NCBI GenBank assembly: GCA_000149265.1
Contig: CH003232.1
Location: 1,281,017-1,345,016, forward strand
Direction of reading: 5' to 3'
Source of the DNA: Ciona savignyi
Taxonomy: Eukaryota; Chordata; Ascidiacea; Phlebobranchia; Cionidae
Length of the DNA: 64,000 nucleotides
Shown: positions 46,700 to 58,700 of the stretch, piece by piece
Position numbering within the stretch: the stretch's first letter is position 1
Layout of the letters: each line of letters begins with the position of its first letter
The notes under the pieces: generated by a model
What the model saw: the letters and a program-made list of their open reading frames with translations, nothing else
Database searches by the model: none
What the model was told of the DNA's origin: nothing
Program-made: the position numbers and the translations under genes

Positions 46700-47190
46700 T
46701 CTTTCTAAAGTCCTGTTAGTGTTGGTGCTACATAAAGGAGGTTAACGGCTAAACTGTAACGATTGAATTAAAAAGTATTTATTTTAGTAAAAAACACTTT
46801 TTGAACTCGTTTTTCATTTGCAAAACAAATTACAAATTAAGTAATACTGAATAATAACAAGATCTTATTTTAAATCCGCTGATTTCTTAAACTATTTCCA
46901 GTCGATAAATATTTAACGAAATCGTTAACCAAACGGCGAGTGAGAGCTACGTGTTAAACGTGAACTACGAAATTTACATGCTCATGTCATTTGTACAAAA
47001 ACTTTACTAAAACATTTAACTTCGTTCTCCTGAGAATATCCTATAGCCTCCTTTGTGCCTTGTGTAACCTAACCTGTTTACTTGTGACTGTGGGTTATTA
47101 CTTACTATCAAAATAGGCCAAGGTTAAACTTGTTTATTTTATGACTCACGAAACGGTGTATATAGTTCCCATATGTCATTTATCGATTGA
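46700..47190 (-). promoter_or_regulatory. Conserved 5' flank of copy C
   Basis: Homologous to the flanks of A and B, but the E-box core reads TACGTG (46949-46954) instead of CACGTG. Promoter role inferred. Confidence 0.4.
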
Positions 47191-47202
47191 CTAACAATCC
47201 TA

Positions 47203-47664
47203 TAGATGGCGTATAACCACTTAAGACCTTTATGAACGGCATGATGTGACGAGTGGTACCCTCCATGAGTCATCGTTTTTAAACGAGTGTTTTGCTGAGT
47301 AACAATTGTGGTGATTCCCCAATGTTTGTTTGGCTGAAAGCAGCATGTGCTAGGCTACGCGCCGGTGTTCTCGTTTAGCTGTAAAGTTTTGTAATCGTGG
47401 AGCAGTGCTTTGTAAAATAAAGGTGTTGAATGTGCATCTGCTAGCTGTTTTGTTGGAAAAAAGTTGCCGATGTACGAAGGGGTATGGGCTTAAAATTTTA
47501 AACAAAATTTTGTAGGGTTTTGAGTTTAGGTTGCAGATCCAAGCTTCAATTTTAAATTGTGAAAAATCTAAGACTTCCTATGTCAGGATTTTGAGTGAAA
47601 GTCGTTTTTGTGAGGTCAGTTTGCATTGGAGAGATAGGGAAAATAATTAGTTAAACGCCTCCTA
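47203..47664 (-). mobile_element. MITE-1 copy e with TA target duplication
   Basis: Cleanest copy for its borders: TA|TAGATGGCGTATAACC ... AACGCCTCCTA|TA. TA duplication and short terminal inverted repeats point to a Tc1/mariner-like parent. Confidence 0.88.
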
Positions 47665-47666
47665 TA

Positions 47667-48129
47667 CACTGGGCAGTAATATTATAAATAACGCTATTAG
47701 ACGTAAAAATGCCTATTGTTATCGTTGTTGCGCAATATTTATACAGTACCTCGTGTAAGATGTTGGGATTTTGAAACATTTGGGAGTTTTTAAAGTTACT
47801 GGTTGCAGTGTTTTTCATAGTTAAATTGACTTGGGCCATGTGTTTTTTAATATTAATTTCTCCGTTATGTATAGAATTGAAGTTCATTTAGCCTACTGTT
47901 CAATATATTCAAAAACAGCAAATTTAATATCCTAACGTAAAAGTGGAATGCAAGTGTTGGAGTTGGAATAACGTCTTGATAGTGCTGGAGTTAATGTGCT
48001 ACGTTTAGTCTAGTAATTGCCGCTAAAAGACGTAACAGTATAAAAAGGCCAACATATCAAAAGGTCTTTTTTGTAAATCTAGTACCCAAGTTCCAAACCC
48101 CGAGCGGCCCAGTGTGCAGTCCTTTGTTT
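47667..48129. other. No gene recognised
   Basis: AT-rich. A 78-codon open frame on the minus strand (47651-47887) has no support. Confidence 0.4.
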
Positions 48130-48600
48130 AAGGAGTCTATGGAGTAAACTGTTCGTTTAATTAGTGTTCATTCGGCAATGTATTATTGTGTAAACAGAAT
48201 ACGCCGGAAATGTTTTATACTGTATAACTATTCTGTAAAGTTTTTGATATTATTTTAAACTAAAAAAGGTGTGTGACATGTATTTTAAATACAACTTGTA
48301 TTTAATTACAAATTAAAAAGATGCCTTAAACTCGGGTGATTCTAAATACCGAGTGTGGGCACAATTGAACTCCAAACGCTAAACCTGACACACTGCCCAC
48401 ACACTGACTACAACATACAGATTATCTTTAATCAGACATCTCTCACCTTTGAAAAGTAAGACATAAAAAATAAAGTTTATATACTCTTTTACATTTAGTT
48501 TATACTAAACCTAGTGTCTCCTAGTCATTTGCAACATAATTCACTTACCAAATTGCTTTTAAAGTGTGGTATTGTTTATGTTTTATGTTCTAGAATCTAA
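48130..48600 (-). repeat. Duplicated upstream block of copy C
   Basis: Counterpart of 38490-39000, with the conserved donor GTAAGTGAATT at 48543-48548 on the minus strand. Confidence 0.45.
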
Positions 48601-49067
48601 ATAAAAGTTAACCTTTCAAGGAATGTTTTCAGTTAGTATGTTGCAAAATGTTTAGTGGAAATTGAATAAAACTGGAACTGCAGATTTTGTCTTGATATTT
48701 GATCAGTAAGTTTATTGGTAAAAAGTTTCTACATTTGTATATTAAAATAAAGTTAGGGAATTTGTAACACATGTATTTGCATAAACACAGAATTTCGGTA
48801 AATGCAACGGAACTGACCAAACCAGAAATAACATTTTTAAGGTGACCTCACCACAATTATAAATCTTTTCCAAGTCCATTCGATTTTTGTGTTTACTTAT
48901 CTTTTTTTAACAAAGTGATTTGTTTACTTACCTTATATTTTTAACAATTTGATATGAATAAACAATTTAAATATTAGCTTTTTACAGTCAACCGGATTAT
49001 GATCACTGAACATAATTACCTTTCGGACTAAACTAAACGTTTTAAACTTACTTCAGTAAAAATTACA
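48601..49067. other. No gene recognised
   Basis: AT-rich, nothing recognised. Confidence 0.4.
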
Positions 49068-49372
49068 TTAGGATAGGATAGGATATTCATCTTTCTCCCC
49101 GTGGATGGGAAAACTAACGGGGTTAACACACGGGCAATCGTCAGATCACCTCGCGCCCATCGTCGGGTTACCGGAGTTATCGCAGTGTGTTGTATATGAT
49201 AGACACGTTCCTTCAATTTGGTAGAACCCATTAATCCGTTGGGTTCAGGCAATGTCCGTAAAGTGCCTTGCCCATGGACGCAACCGACTAGCTAGCGACC
49301 AGTTTCGCACAACTTTTCGATTGAAAGGCGGCGCACTTAACCGTTAGACCAATGGGCCGGACGAATTGTTAC
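49068..49372 (-). mobile_element. SINE-A, full-length copy
   Basis: Reverse copy complete from the AGGATAGGATAGGATATTCAT tail to the head (AACCGTTAGACCAATGGGCCGG). Confidence 0.9.
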
Positions 49373-49719
49373 ATTGTTAATTTTATTTGTGCTTAAAAGT
49401 AAAAACGTCCAAAAACAATGATAAAAAAAATTCTCATTAGGTAACGAAACTCGTTGACCTTTCATTATATAGTATTCTATAGTAAAATCGCGCGAACGAG
49501 GCGCATAATTTGCGTGAGTCGATAAAAATGAAAACTAACGCCTTGTCGTCGGTAACATTGAAAAAAGGCGCGAACAAAACAAAAACTTGGTTAAAGTGTA
49601 AATGCGTCTATTATACCGGATGGTTTGGCGACGCATGAAATTAGTTATTCAGGCTCATAATAGCATAATCGTGAAAGCATTCCTCACCTTGTTTGGGACT
49701 AAGTAAATGATGCAATTGT

Positions 49720-50186
49720 TAAAGGAAGCGTTTAACTAATTTTTCTTCATATCTCTCCAATGAAAACTGACCTCACAAAAACGGCTGCCTCTCAAAATCC
49801 TTACATAAGAAGTCTTAGATTTTTTTACAATTTAATATTAAAGCTTAGATCTGCAACCTAAACTCAAAATCCTTCAAAATTTTACTTAAAATTCTTGAGC
49901 CCATACCCCTTCGTACATCGGAAAATTTTCCCCAACAAAACAGCTAACAGATGCATTAATTAACACCTTTATTTTACAAAGCACTGCTTCAGTATTACAA
50001 AACTTTACAGCTAAACGAAAAATCTGGCGCGCAGCCTAGCACATGCTGTTTTTAACCAAGCAAACATTGGGGAATCACCACCATTGTTACTCAGCAAAAC
50101 ACTCGTTTAAAAACAATGACTCATGGAGAAAACCATTCGTGACATCCGCCCGCGCATAGAGGTCTTAATTGGTTATACGCCATCTA
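49720..50186 (+). mobile_element. MITE-1 copy f
   Basis: More diverged copy (AAGGAAGCGTTTAACTAAT to GGTTATACGCCATCTA). Confidence 0.82.
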
Positions 50187-50324
50187 TGTGTTCTTTAGAT
50201 TTTCTTGCATTGCAAGAATGCTGAATCTTTTCGGCAAACATTTCCACCAGAGATTGGCGGAACAGCGCCACAGTACGACGGAAATTCAGTAGCTAATTTG
50301 AAACTAGGTGGCGATCTTATGTTA

Positions 50325-50410
50325 AGATAGGATATTCTTGTTATCGCCGTAAATGGGAAAACCAAGGAATTTAACACACGGTCAATCGTCAGGTCAACAA
50401 TAGTTTTTGT
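50325..50410 (-). mobile_element. SINE-A tail fragment
   Basis: Reverse 3' end only ('gataggatattcttgttatcgccgtaaatggg', 'cacggtcaatcgtcagg'). Confidence 0.7.
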
Positions 50411-50839
50411 CAATATGTATTTAACACAGGGATTATCTAGTCGACGGGCCAGATGTGGTAAAATAAAGTTCTTGGTGAGCCGGATTATTACTTAATATCT
50501 TAGTATTCAAAATCTAAATTACAGGGTATGGTTAGATACAGTCTGTGATGGGTCAGTAAAAATCTCTTCATGGGCAGGACCAGGCCCGACGTATGTTGCC
50601 CATGTCTGATCTAACAGGGTAGGTGCATCAACAGTTCCAGTGACATGTTAAAAAGCAATTAAGGTCACAAAAGCAAAATACCAAAATAATTTGTTTTATC
50701 TCATGAAGAGTATTTTTCTGACTATTTATTTTTTTTAACAACATTAGTCAACGAATTAACATTTCACCTAATCTAATCAAAATTTAAGCACCCGAGCTCA
50801 CTTTTGAGCCCATGATCGACTATTTTCTGAAGCCGTTTT

Positions 50840-51200
50840 TTGCATAGAAGTCGGCATATACAGAGCTACGTTGACCATTTGGCCACACGACTATATTTTA
50901 ATCAACCATTTTTGTGCTTGGGGATTATAATGGAATCGTACTTTTTACCTTAAATGTACGTTTGTAGACACACCTATCTTATAATGGCTAACCTGTACCG
51001 ATCGCTATTTTGAACTTTTAGAAATTGCGTATATTCCTTTGTCAGGACAACCCAACAACCAGGATGTAGCTCAACGGGCCAAGTTAAGAGAAACTTTCCA
51101 AAGTGTTCTCCTAACTGGATGACTATCATGATGAGATGATGGTAATGCCAAAGGTGATCAGCTTTTATATCGCATATCAGCTTTCATATCGCAAATCTTG
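50840..51200 (-). repeat. SINE-B piece plus dispersed repeat
   Basis: 50840-50900 is a SINE-B head in reverse ('gttgaccatttggccacacgac'). 50920-51180 matches the repeat at 28735-28935. Bases 51240-51305 resemble, in reverse, the hairpin-like end 'gtgtcccatttttccaaatgggacccat' of the foldback family. Confidence 0.5.
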
Positions 51201-51305
51201 ATAAGTGTTATGTTAACAAATTTGTTATGTTAACAAAAGTGTTATTATGGGTCCCATTTGGAAAACTGGGACACATGTTGTTTTTGTCCGTTTTTTTTAA
51301 TAACT

Positions 51306-51819
51306 TGTAGGGAGCCGTTGCAGGTCGCTGCCAATTTCGCTAGATTGTTCCTTGTAGGCATTCAGGTAAGCCGGTTACAACACCTGATGCGATCTGCGAT
51401 TTCCTACGCGCTATCTCGACTCTCGGAGGCGCGCTAATTAATTGAGGTTTTCTGCGTAACGACTCCTTGACTTATGTGGTTCGTCGATCAACTGCTCAGT
51501 AGTTTTATAACATCAATTGTATTAAGCAATTGAGGCGATTAACTTGGTACCAATTGCGAGTTAAATCGTTAGATGTTTAAACGACATAGATTCCAGATAA
51601 ACTCCCAGTATTCTTGACATACAAGATGTTACTTAATGCGTTAGGACCCTCTCTCTCTCCTCTTTTCAAGCAAAAGTAAAATAAACTTATATAGGCAAAG
51701 TACGACAGCTGTGCGGTTATAATCGTAAACCTAATAATGATATTTCAACATGACGGAATGTCAGCGCAAATGCCAGCTGATGGGATCGTAAATCTTATGT
51801 AACACATGAGGTCGCTACA
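51306..51819 (-). repeat. 3' LTR, 514 bases
   Basis: On the minus strand TGTAGCGACC...GGCTCCCTACA. About 105 bases longer than the other LTR, owing to a deletion there between CGCT repeats. Confidence 0.9.
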
Positions 51820-52093
51820 TACACTTCCCCCCTCAGAGGTATGGTCATTTTAGTTTAGAATAACGAACGAAAAAGGGCCATACTTCGTAAACGATATTAC
51901 GTCAGAAAACGAAGAAATGAACGGAAAAAGTGTCGAACTCAAGGAATGGTACAAAAAAAAAAAAAAAAATAATAAAATGGTTATCACGTATTTGTGGCGA
52001 CAAAAGATGTAAAAATGTCCCCACGGTTGACCGTTAAATGTTCTTAAATTTGGGTCTAGCGGAAGTCCATTGGTAAGGGTTGAATCTAACCTG

Positions 52094-52930
52094 CTATACT
52101 CCGTCTATTCTAATCATGATTATTTTGGGTAAAAATCGCCATAGGTAAACTTTGGGAGCACAACCAATATCTACTTCATGATCGTGTACATGGTCAAAAC
52201 AAGTCTCCACTTCAGGGCAGCAGTAAGCAATGCCGAGAAAATCGTGTTTACTACCGGGGTTTGAAATTTTTGTAGCATCGATCAAGAGTACGTGTTTGGC
52301 AAAGTGATCAAATAGACTTTCCAACGAATGTATGGGCATCTGCATCTGCTGTCTCATTGCATCCTCATTCAGAAGTTAATTAATGTTCTCCGTTGTAACT
52401 TGCGATTGATTTATTGAACCAAGGATTGCGCCGAAATGCTCCAATCCCATCGACGATAAGGGATTTTTTTTCGCAAGCGAAACCAAATCGTCCGAACTGG
52501 TTCTTCAATCGGAGTTAGAGAGAAAATTTTATGCCGAACATGGACATCAGCATGTTCTAAAGTATAGTTATCATACAAGTAGAACTTATCGTTTACACGA
52601 AATGTAAATGTCCTGTCGGGTGTAGTGCTCAACTAATCTCACACCTTCATAGACCACATCGTTTTTCAAGACTTGGCCGATTCGTAATGATCCGTTACTA
52701 TCGGTAAAGCTAACGAGAGGACAAATAGAGAAGTAGGATTTATATTGGAAACTGTGGCGTAATGTGGAATTTATTTGCTCACATACAATTTCAGTATTTC
52801 CAACAGTTATTACAGCTAGGGAATTACCCAATTTGGCTGATAGCACTTCAACTGGGAAACAGTCTTTCAGCTTATTAAATAGAGAACAGCGATATACTTG
52901 CAGTCGACATTCGTGGAATATATCGTCCAT
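52094..52930 (-). pseudogene. Unknown coding-like region inside the Gypsy element
   Basis: Three adjoining minus-strand open frames (52930-52586, 52632-52411, 52357-52094) lie where the 3' part of pol would be. The first two overlap by a frame change near 52620, which suggests one broken reading frame. Visible features: a cysteine-bearing N-terminal part beginning MDDIFHECRLQVYRCSLF, a potential glycosylation site NST, and an aromatic basic end. I see no DD-35-E integrase, RT or zinc-finger motif. It could be an extra structural or envelope-like frame or captured sequence. Confidence 0.35.
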
Positions 52931-53410
52931 GGATTGATTGCTTAACCACCATTCTTGTAGAATTTAAACGGGTAGTTAACCTGTGATTGACTTCTCCAAA
53001 TCTGTATGAAGACTGGCACGAGATTCTAATGGTGAAAGTAAAGCTTAAATAATGTAGAATAAAGAAGCGTATAGAGGTCAGATCTAACACTTAAAGGTCA
53101 TTATCCAGTAAATGTCTTGGGCGAAATAGTGTTCGTCCAAATCAAGTTGTCCGTGGTTCATCTGCTGGCGCAATAGTTCTGTGTAAGTCAATATCAAAGT
53201 AATCAGCCTTATCAGAATTAAGTCTCGTCCGATAATTCATCTTGTCCGATCGTTTCTCATAGGTGGTATCAATAAGATACTTGGTCGTAGTGTCCAATCC
53301 GAGATAAACGAAAATATGGCGATTTTAAAGTATTGCACAAGACGCTACACGCTATATCCAACGTCTTGCCTGGGAGTTTTTTTGATCTTTTTGAGGGTCC
53401 TCCTTGGAAT

Positions 53411-54304
53411 CTATAACTTCTTGGAGGCTGAATTTGACGGTCTGTTCACTAGATTACTGTTAAGTACTCTAAGGTTTTCAACAACTGCTAAGTTAATTGA
53501 ATGCAAATCGTTCAATGTAGGATTTGCTACCCCGGAAGAAGAAAATGTCGCAGAATGTCGACTGTCGTCAATTATACTATCTGCTCGGCTGGACATCGCA
53601 CCTAGCGAATCCGACGTAAATGCTTTAAGCGTGCTACTAACGTAAATAGACATACGTTTTAGAAACAGCTGACGCAACCAAATTGTCGTATTTTCATCCG
53701 GGTGAGGACCTGTCAGTTTTAATATCTCGTTCAGCATCTCCGATGGTTTCTCATGACCAAGCAGACCGAAGTTCATTAGTGATAGCATTTTATCAGTCTT
53801 AGAATCAGAATAGTTACTGATCAGCGCTTCTTTGAGGGACGTGTAAGGCAAAATGCTACCTCGTTTAGTCAACAAGTGTTCAGCGTGTCGGAGATGTCGG
53901 GGCCTTAGTGATTCTTTAACGAATTCAAACTTATCATCTTCCGAAACCACATTAAAGCGTCGAAAAATACTTTCCGCAGAATCAAACCATGACTCGGGCA
54001 TACTTTCGGTGAATTCAGGTAAGTTTACAGACGATTTCTTCAAATAGTCCATTAGACTTTTTAAAACTTCGCTCAATAAAGGACCAGAACGATGATGTTG
54101 TTGTTGGGAATCAATCGTACGATTAAATGGAGTTTTAACAGAAGTCGCGTCAACGTTAAATGGCTTCTTTCGATAAATGTTTGGTTGTTTGACGTTAGGC
54201 GTCGGCGATGATAACGAAATGTTATCCCCCACCAGACTAACGTCTTGTAGGTTATAATACTTCCGACCAATGATAATCATCGTCATAAACCGCATCATAA
54301 CCAT
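53411..54304 (-). CDS. gag: Gag-like protein of the Gypsy element, 297 residues
   Basis: Structural protein of the retrotransposon particle. The conserved middle begins NLPEFTESMPESWFDSAESI, followed by DDKFEFVKESL, SLKEALI, GHEKPSEMLNEI and WLRQLFLKRM. This matches the order of conserved blocks in gag proteins of CsRn1-group Gypsy elements (LPxF...P..WF...E..F, LK.AL, KPS.ML, LRQLFL.R.). The N-terminus is low-complexity. No CCHC zinc knuckle follows. The frame is complete from MVMMRF to the stop. Just downstream, near 53300 on the minus strand, a stretch reading YLIDTT may be a decayed protease DTG motif. Confidence 0.75.
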   Translation of the reverse strand: MVMMRFMTMIIIGRKYYNLQDVSLVGDNISLSSPTPNVKQPNIYRKKPFNVDATSVKTPFNRTIDSQQQHHRSGPLLSEVLKSLMDYLKKSSVNLPEFTESMPESWFDSAESIFRRFNVVSEDDKFEFVKESLRPRHLRHAEHLLTKRGSILPYTSLKEALISNYSDSKTDKMLSLMNFGLLGHEKPSEMLNEILKLTGPHPDENTTIWLRQLFLKRMSIYVSSTLKAFTSDSLGAMSSRADSIIDDSRHSATFSSSGVANPTLNDLHSINLAVVENLRVLNSNLVNRPSNSASKKL

Positions 54305-54804
54305 GATTATTATTTTCGGGGACAGGCAGATTTCTCTCCATTTTAGCAGACCTACCGCTAAATCTAAAGAATTTTCTCATTTTAACGGACTCCGTGGGTT
54401 TTTTTAAATAAAGAAAAATAATTTAACCGTACCAAATCTATATAAACAGAATAACTATAGAAAAACCACAGTCAATAAATATAAAACTTAATTGAATTGT
54501 CCGGTGAAGTTGATCTCGTTCCCGTCGTAGTAGATCCGGTCGTCGTCTGTAGAATCTAGAGTCCTTCAAAGTATCCGTTGATCGCGCGTATATAATCCGT
54601 TGTGTGAACTTGACACCTCCACGAACAATAGAACGGAAATGTCCAACGTTTGTTCTTGATGGCGAGTGCGACGTTTTCAGTTGATGCAGAAATGTACCTC
54701 GAAACTTTAAGGAGCAGAGCAATGTAGTTGAAATTCTTTTTTTTTCCGGCTTTCCAATCATCAATGCCACCTCAAAATTAGTTCAGAAACAGGGTCACCA
54801 AATA

Positions 54805-55213
54805 TGTAGGGAGCCGTTGCAGGTCGCTAATTAATTGAGCTTTTCTGCGTAACGACTCCTTGACTTATGTGGTCTCGTCGATCAACTGCTCAGTAGTTTT
54901 ATAACATCAATTGTATTAAGCAATTGAGGCGATTAACTTGGTACCAATTGCGAGTTAAATCGTTAGATGTTTAAACGACAGAGATTCCAGATAAACTCCC
55001 AGTATTCTTGACATACAAGATGTTACCCAATGCGTTAGGACCCCCTCTCTCTCCTCTTTTCAAGCAAAAGTAAAATAAACTTATATAGGCAAAGTACGAC
55101 AGCTGTGCGGTTATAATCGTAAACCTAATAATGATATTTCAACATGACGGAATGTCAGCGCAAATGCCAGCTGATGGGATCGTAAATCTTATGTAACACA
55201 TGAGGTCGCTACA
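54805..55213 (-). repeat. 5' LTR, 409 bases
   Basis: Matches the 3' LTR almost base for base outside one deletion of about 105 bases, so insertion was recent. Confidence 0.9.
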
Positions 55214-55789
55214 AACTAAACATCGGAAAAGAAGTTTAGTTTGATAACTAGAGAGTGTCAACCACGTGTTAACCATCCACTATTTTGTAAAACACATGTT
55301 GTATACCCTATATTCATGCTACAGGGTCCCTAACCACAATTTGTATTTTATACACTGAGTATGTAGTTTGTTTCTGCAAGCATAAACGCATGGGTCCCAT
55401 AGTTAACAGACCAAACTTAATTTACATTTTTAGTTAAATAAAGAATAAACGTTTTAAATTTACGAAGATTTTACCACAAATGTTTTAAATTATAGCTTCT
55501 TTTCAAGCGCTGTAGTAAAATAAAGCTAAATTTCCAAAACGGCCCGATTTAGTTTTTCATGATTTCAGGGAATTCCCCTGGGGTTTGGTAGATAAGTTTT
55601 CTGTTTTTACATAAGTGAGTCATGTTAAGTAACAATTCTTAAAGTTTTAATCTGATTTGTCGACTTCTTGTTGGAGATGTCATTGCGATATGGCATGTCT
55701 GCCACAATCAAAATTTAGGAACATATCTTTGTTTTCATGTAAATTAACCTAATTAAATGCTTTCTTTTTTTAATTGGCACAAAGTGTCT

Positions 55790-58700
55790 AATGTTTTAAT
55801 ATTTTTCCGAGATTTTATTAAAATTACAGCAGCCGTTCAAGTGCTATGCCCAAAAAATCTAATTTTTTAGAAAAAAATGGTTTTGGTTTTTAACGTCTCA
55901 GGGGAATTTCCCTAGATTCATTACCCAAAATTTTGGTTTCTGCTTATCTAGATTATGTTCTGTTACAAATGTCAAATTTTCATTGCGATTTCATTACTCC
56001 CTTTGCTAGATTTCTGGGCAACATGGCATGCTTGTCACAATCATAATTAGAGAACAAAATCCGATTTTTAGTGTATTTCCCTGTGTAATTTTTTTATTTC
56101 TTTTAAGTGTTAAATCAGTGACTAATGCACTTACATTCCACCAAATCTGATTCAAATTGTATCGGTCGTTCAAGCGCTATGCCCAAAAAAGGCTATTTTT
56201 TAGAAAAAAATACCGTTTTGGTTTTAACGTCCCAGGGGAATTCCCCTAGATTTATCACCCAAAATTTTGATTTCTGCATATCTAGACCATGTTGTCCAAC
56301 AAATCACCGAGTTTCATTGCGATTTCATTAACCCTTCTGGTAGATGTCGGGGCGACATAGCATGCCTGTCACAATTATCATTTAACAGCAAAAGTTGAAA
56401 TTTTAGGGTATTTCCCTAGGTAATTTTTTTATTTCTTTTAAGTGGTAAATCAGTGACTAGTGCACTAACATTCCACCAAATTTGATTCAAATTGGAGCAG
56501 CCATTCAAGCGCTATAACCTAAAAAGCTATTTTTTTATAAAAATATGACCGTTTTGGTTTTTAACGTCCAAGGGGAATTCCCCTAAATTAATTACCCAAA
56601 ATTTTGGTTTCTGCATATCTAGGCCATGTTGTCTAAAAAATCACCAAGTTTCATTGCGATTCCATTATTCCTTCTGGTAGATGTCGGGGCGCCATAGCAT
56701 GCCTGTCACAATTATCATTTAACAGCAAAAGTTTAATTTTTAGGGTATTTCCCTAGGTAATTTTTTTATTTCTTTTAAGCGTTAAATCAGTGACTAGTGC
56801 ACTAACATTCCACCAAATTTGATTCAAATTGGAGCAGCCGTTCAAGTGCTATGGCCTAAAAAGCTAATTTTTTAGAAAAAATGGCCGTTTTGGTTTTTAA
56901 CGTCCAAGGGGAATTCCCCTAAATTTATTACCCAAAATTTCGGTTTCTGCATATCTAGGCCATGTTGTCTAAAAAATCACCAAGTTTCATTGCGATTCCA
57001 TTATTCCTTCTGGTAGATGTCGGGGCGCCATGCCATGCCTGTCAAGCGTTTGACGAAAAAAAAAAAAAAAAAGAAAAAAAAAAAAAAAGGAAAAAAAAAA
57101 ACCGGACAAAAACAATATGTGTCCCATTTTTTCAAATGGGACCCATAACTATTTAACTCTTTGTTAACGTAGTCGAGTCGACCTTATATTTTAGCGTGAA
57201 TGAGGTCAACTCGAAAGACTTTCCCCGAAGTAATTTCAACGGGTTTTACTTGATTTTAAGTATCCTGTTGGCATGTCCATATTTCAATGGTACATTCTCG
57301 TGTTATAATGGGTTTTTCGAACTCCGATGGGAACCAATATTTCAAAAAATATCTCGGTATAAGAAATAAATATTTATTTTTAATTATACAGAAGCTTAAA
57401 GATGTACAACACGAATCAGAAACACATAATTTGAATTAAAAATTACTAAATCAAACACCTTTTCTATGTCTAGTTAAAGAACGAATATTCGTGTTAGGTT
57501 TAATAACATTTCTCCATTATATATTTTAAAATAAAGCATCTTGTGAAACGCTTCAGTAAAAGAAGCTAAATTCCCAAAACAGCCCAATTTATTTTTTCAC
57601 GGCTTCGAGGAATTCCCCATGTTTTTTAAAGTTTTAATTCGATTTGACTCTTTTTTGGAGATGTCGGGCTGGCATGGCATGCCTTAACATAAAAGAATAA
57701 CATGCATAATATTTTTTTCCGTATAGTACAGTAGTGTCTAAAGCTTTAACACTTTGCCAAATCTATCAAGTGCTACACTGAAAATGTAAAATTAATAAAC
57801 AAATATGACGTATACTACGTTTCCATGTCCTTTGTGTATTGCGCCTAAAAGCTTAGATGCTTCGGTTGATTGCGTTCAGGCGATAATGCTGCGCCTGAAC
57901 TCGATTAGGCAACCTATCCGGACCGCCTGACCGATTCTCTGTCAGGTCAAGTATAATGCCTTGATTTTGACGTCTCTTTTCCGGTCAGACGCAATGACGC
58001 ATTTCTGAAGAGTAGACATGGAAACGTAGTAAGAGTTACTCCCTGACCTGGGGAATCATGTAAGATTTTTAACCAAACTTTTTTTTTACATATATAGGTC
58101 ATGTTATCTAACAATTTTTGAAAGTTTCAATCCGATTCGATCACTCCTTTTTATGGATACCGGGGCCATATGACATGCCTGTCACAATTATGATTCGGAA
58201 ACAAATGTAAATTTTAGGGTATTTCCCTAGTTATTTTTTATTTTCTTCTTAGTGATAAAGCTGTGGCAAACGGTCCAACAAATCTATAACTTTTTTATTT
58301 CTTTTAAGTGTTAAATCAGTGACTAATGCACTTACATTCCACCAAATCTGATTCAAATTGGAGCTGCCGTTCAAGCGCTATATGCGCAAAAAAGCTAATT
58401 TTTAGAAAAAAATACCGTTTTGGTTTTTAACGTATCAGGGGAATTCCCCTAGATTTATCACCCGAAATTTGGTTTCTGTATATCTAGACCATGTTGTCCA
58501 ACAAATACCAAAGTTTCATTGCGATTCCATCTTTCCTTGTGGTAGTTTCGAGGCGACATGGCGTGCTTGTCACAATCATGATTTGAGAACAAAATCTTAT
58601 TGTTTAGGGTATTTCCCTAGGTAATTTTTTTATTTCTTTTAAGTGTTAAATCAGTTACTAATGCACTTACATTTTACCAAATCTGATTCAAATTAGCGCT

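Larger units (their letters stand above)
51306..55213 (-). mobile_element. Ty3/Gypsy LTR retrotransposon with gag but no recognisable pol
   Basis: Two LTRs (51306-51819 and 54805-55213) in direct orientation flank about 3 kb. The 4-base target duplication AACT stands at 51302-51305 and 55214-55217. The coding strand is minus, so the 5' LTR is the right one. Next to it TGGTGACCC (plus 54792-54800) fits a tRNA-Trp primer-binding site for nine bases. A purine tract (plus 51823-51834 is ACTTCCCCCCTC) precedes the 3' LTR. The gag resembles the CsRn1 group. No reverse transcriptase, RNase H or integrase motif is seen, so it is non-autonomous. Confidence 0.9.

Noticed and set aside
54438-54770. 110-codon frame between the 5' LTR and gag of the Gypsy element
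   Set aside because: It lies in the expected untranslated leader, directly after the primer-binding site, and shows no gag or other motif.
56962-57156. Lysine-rich open frame
   Set aside because: It is the translation of the poly-A-rich end of the foldback-type element.
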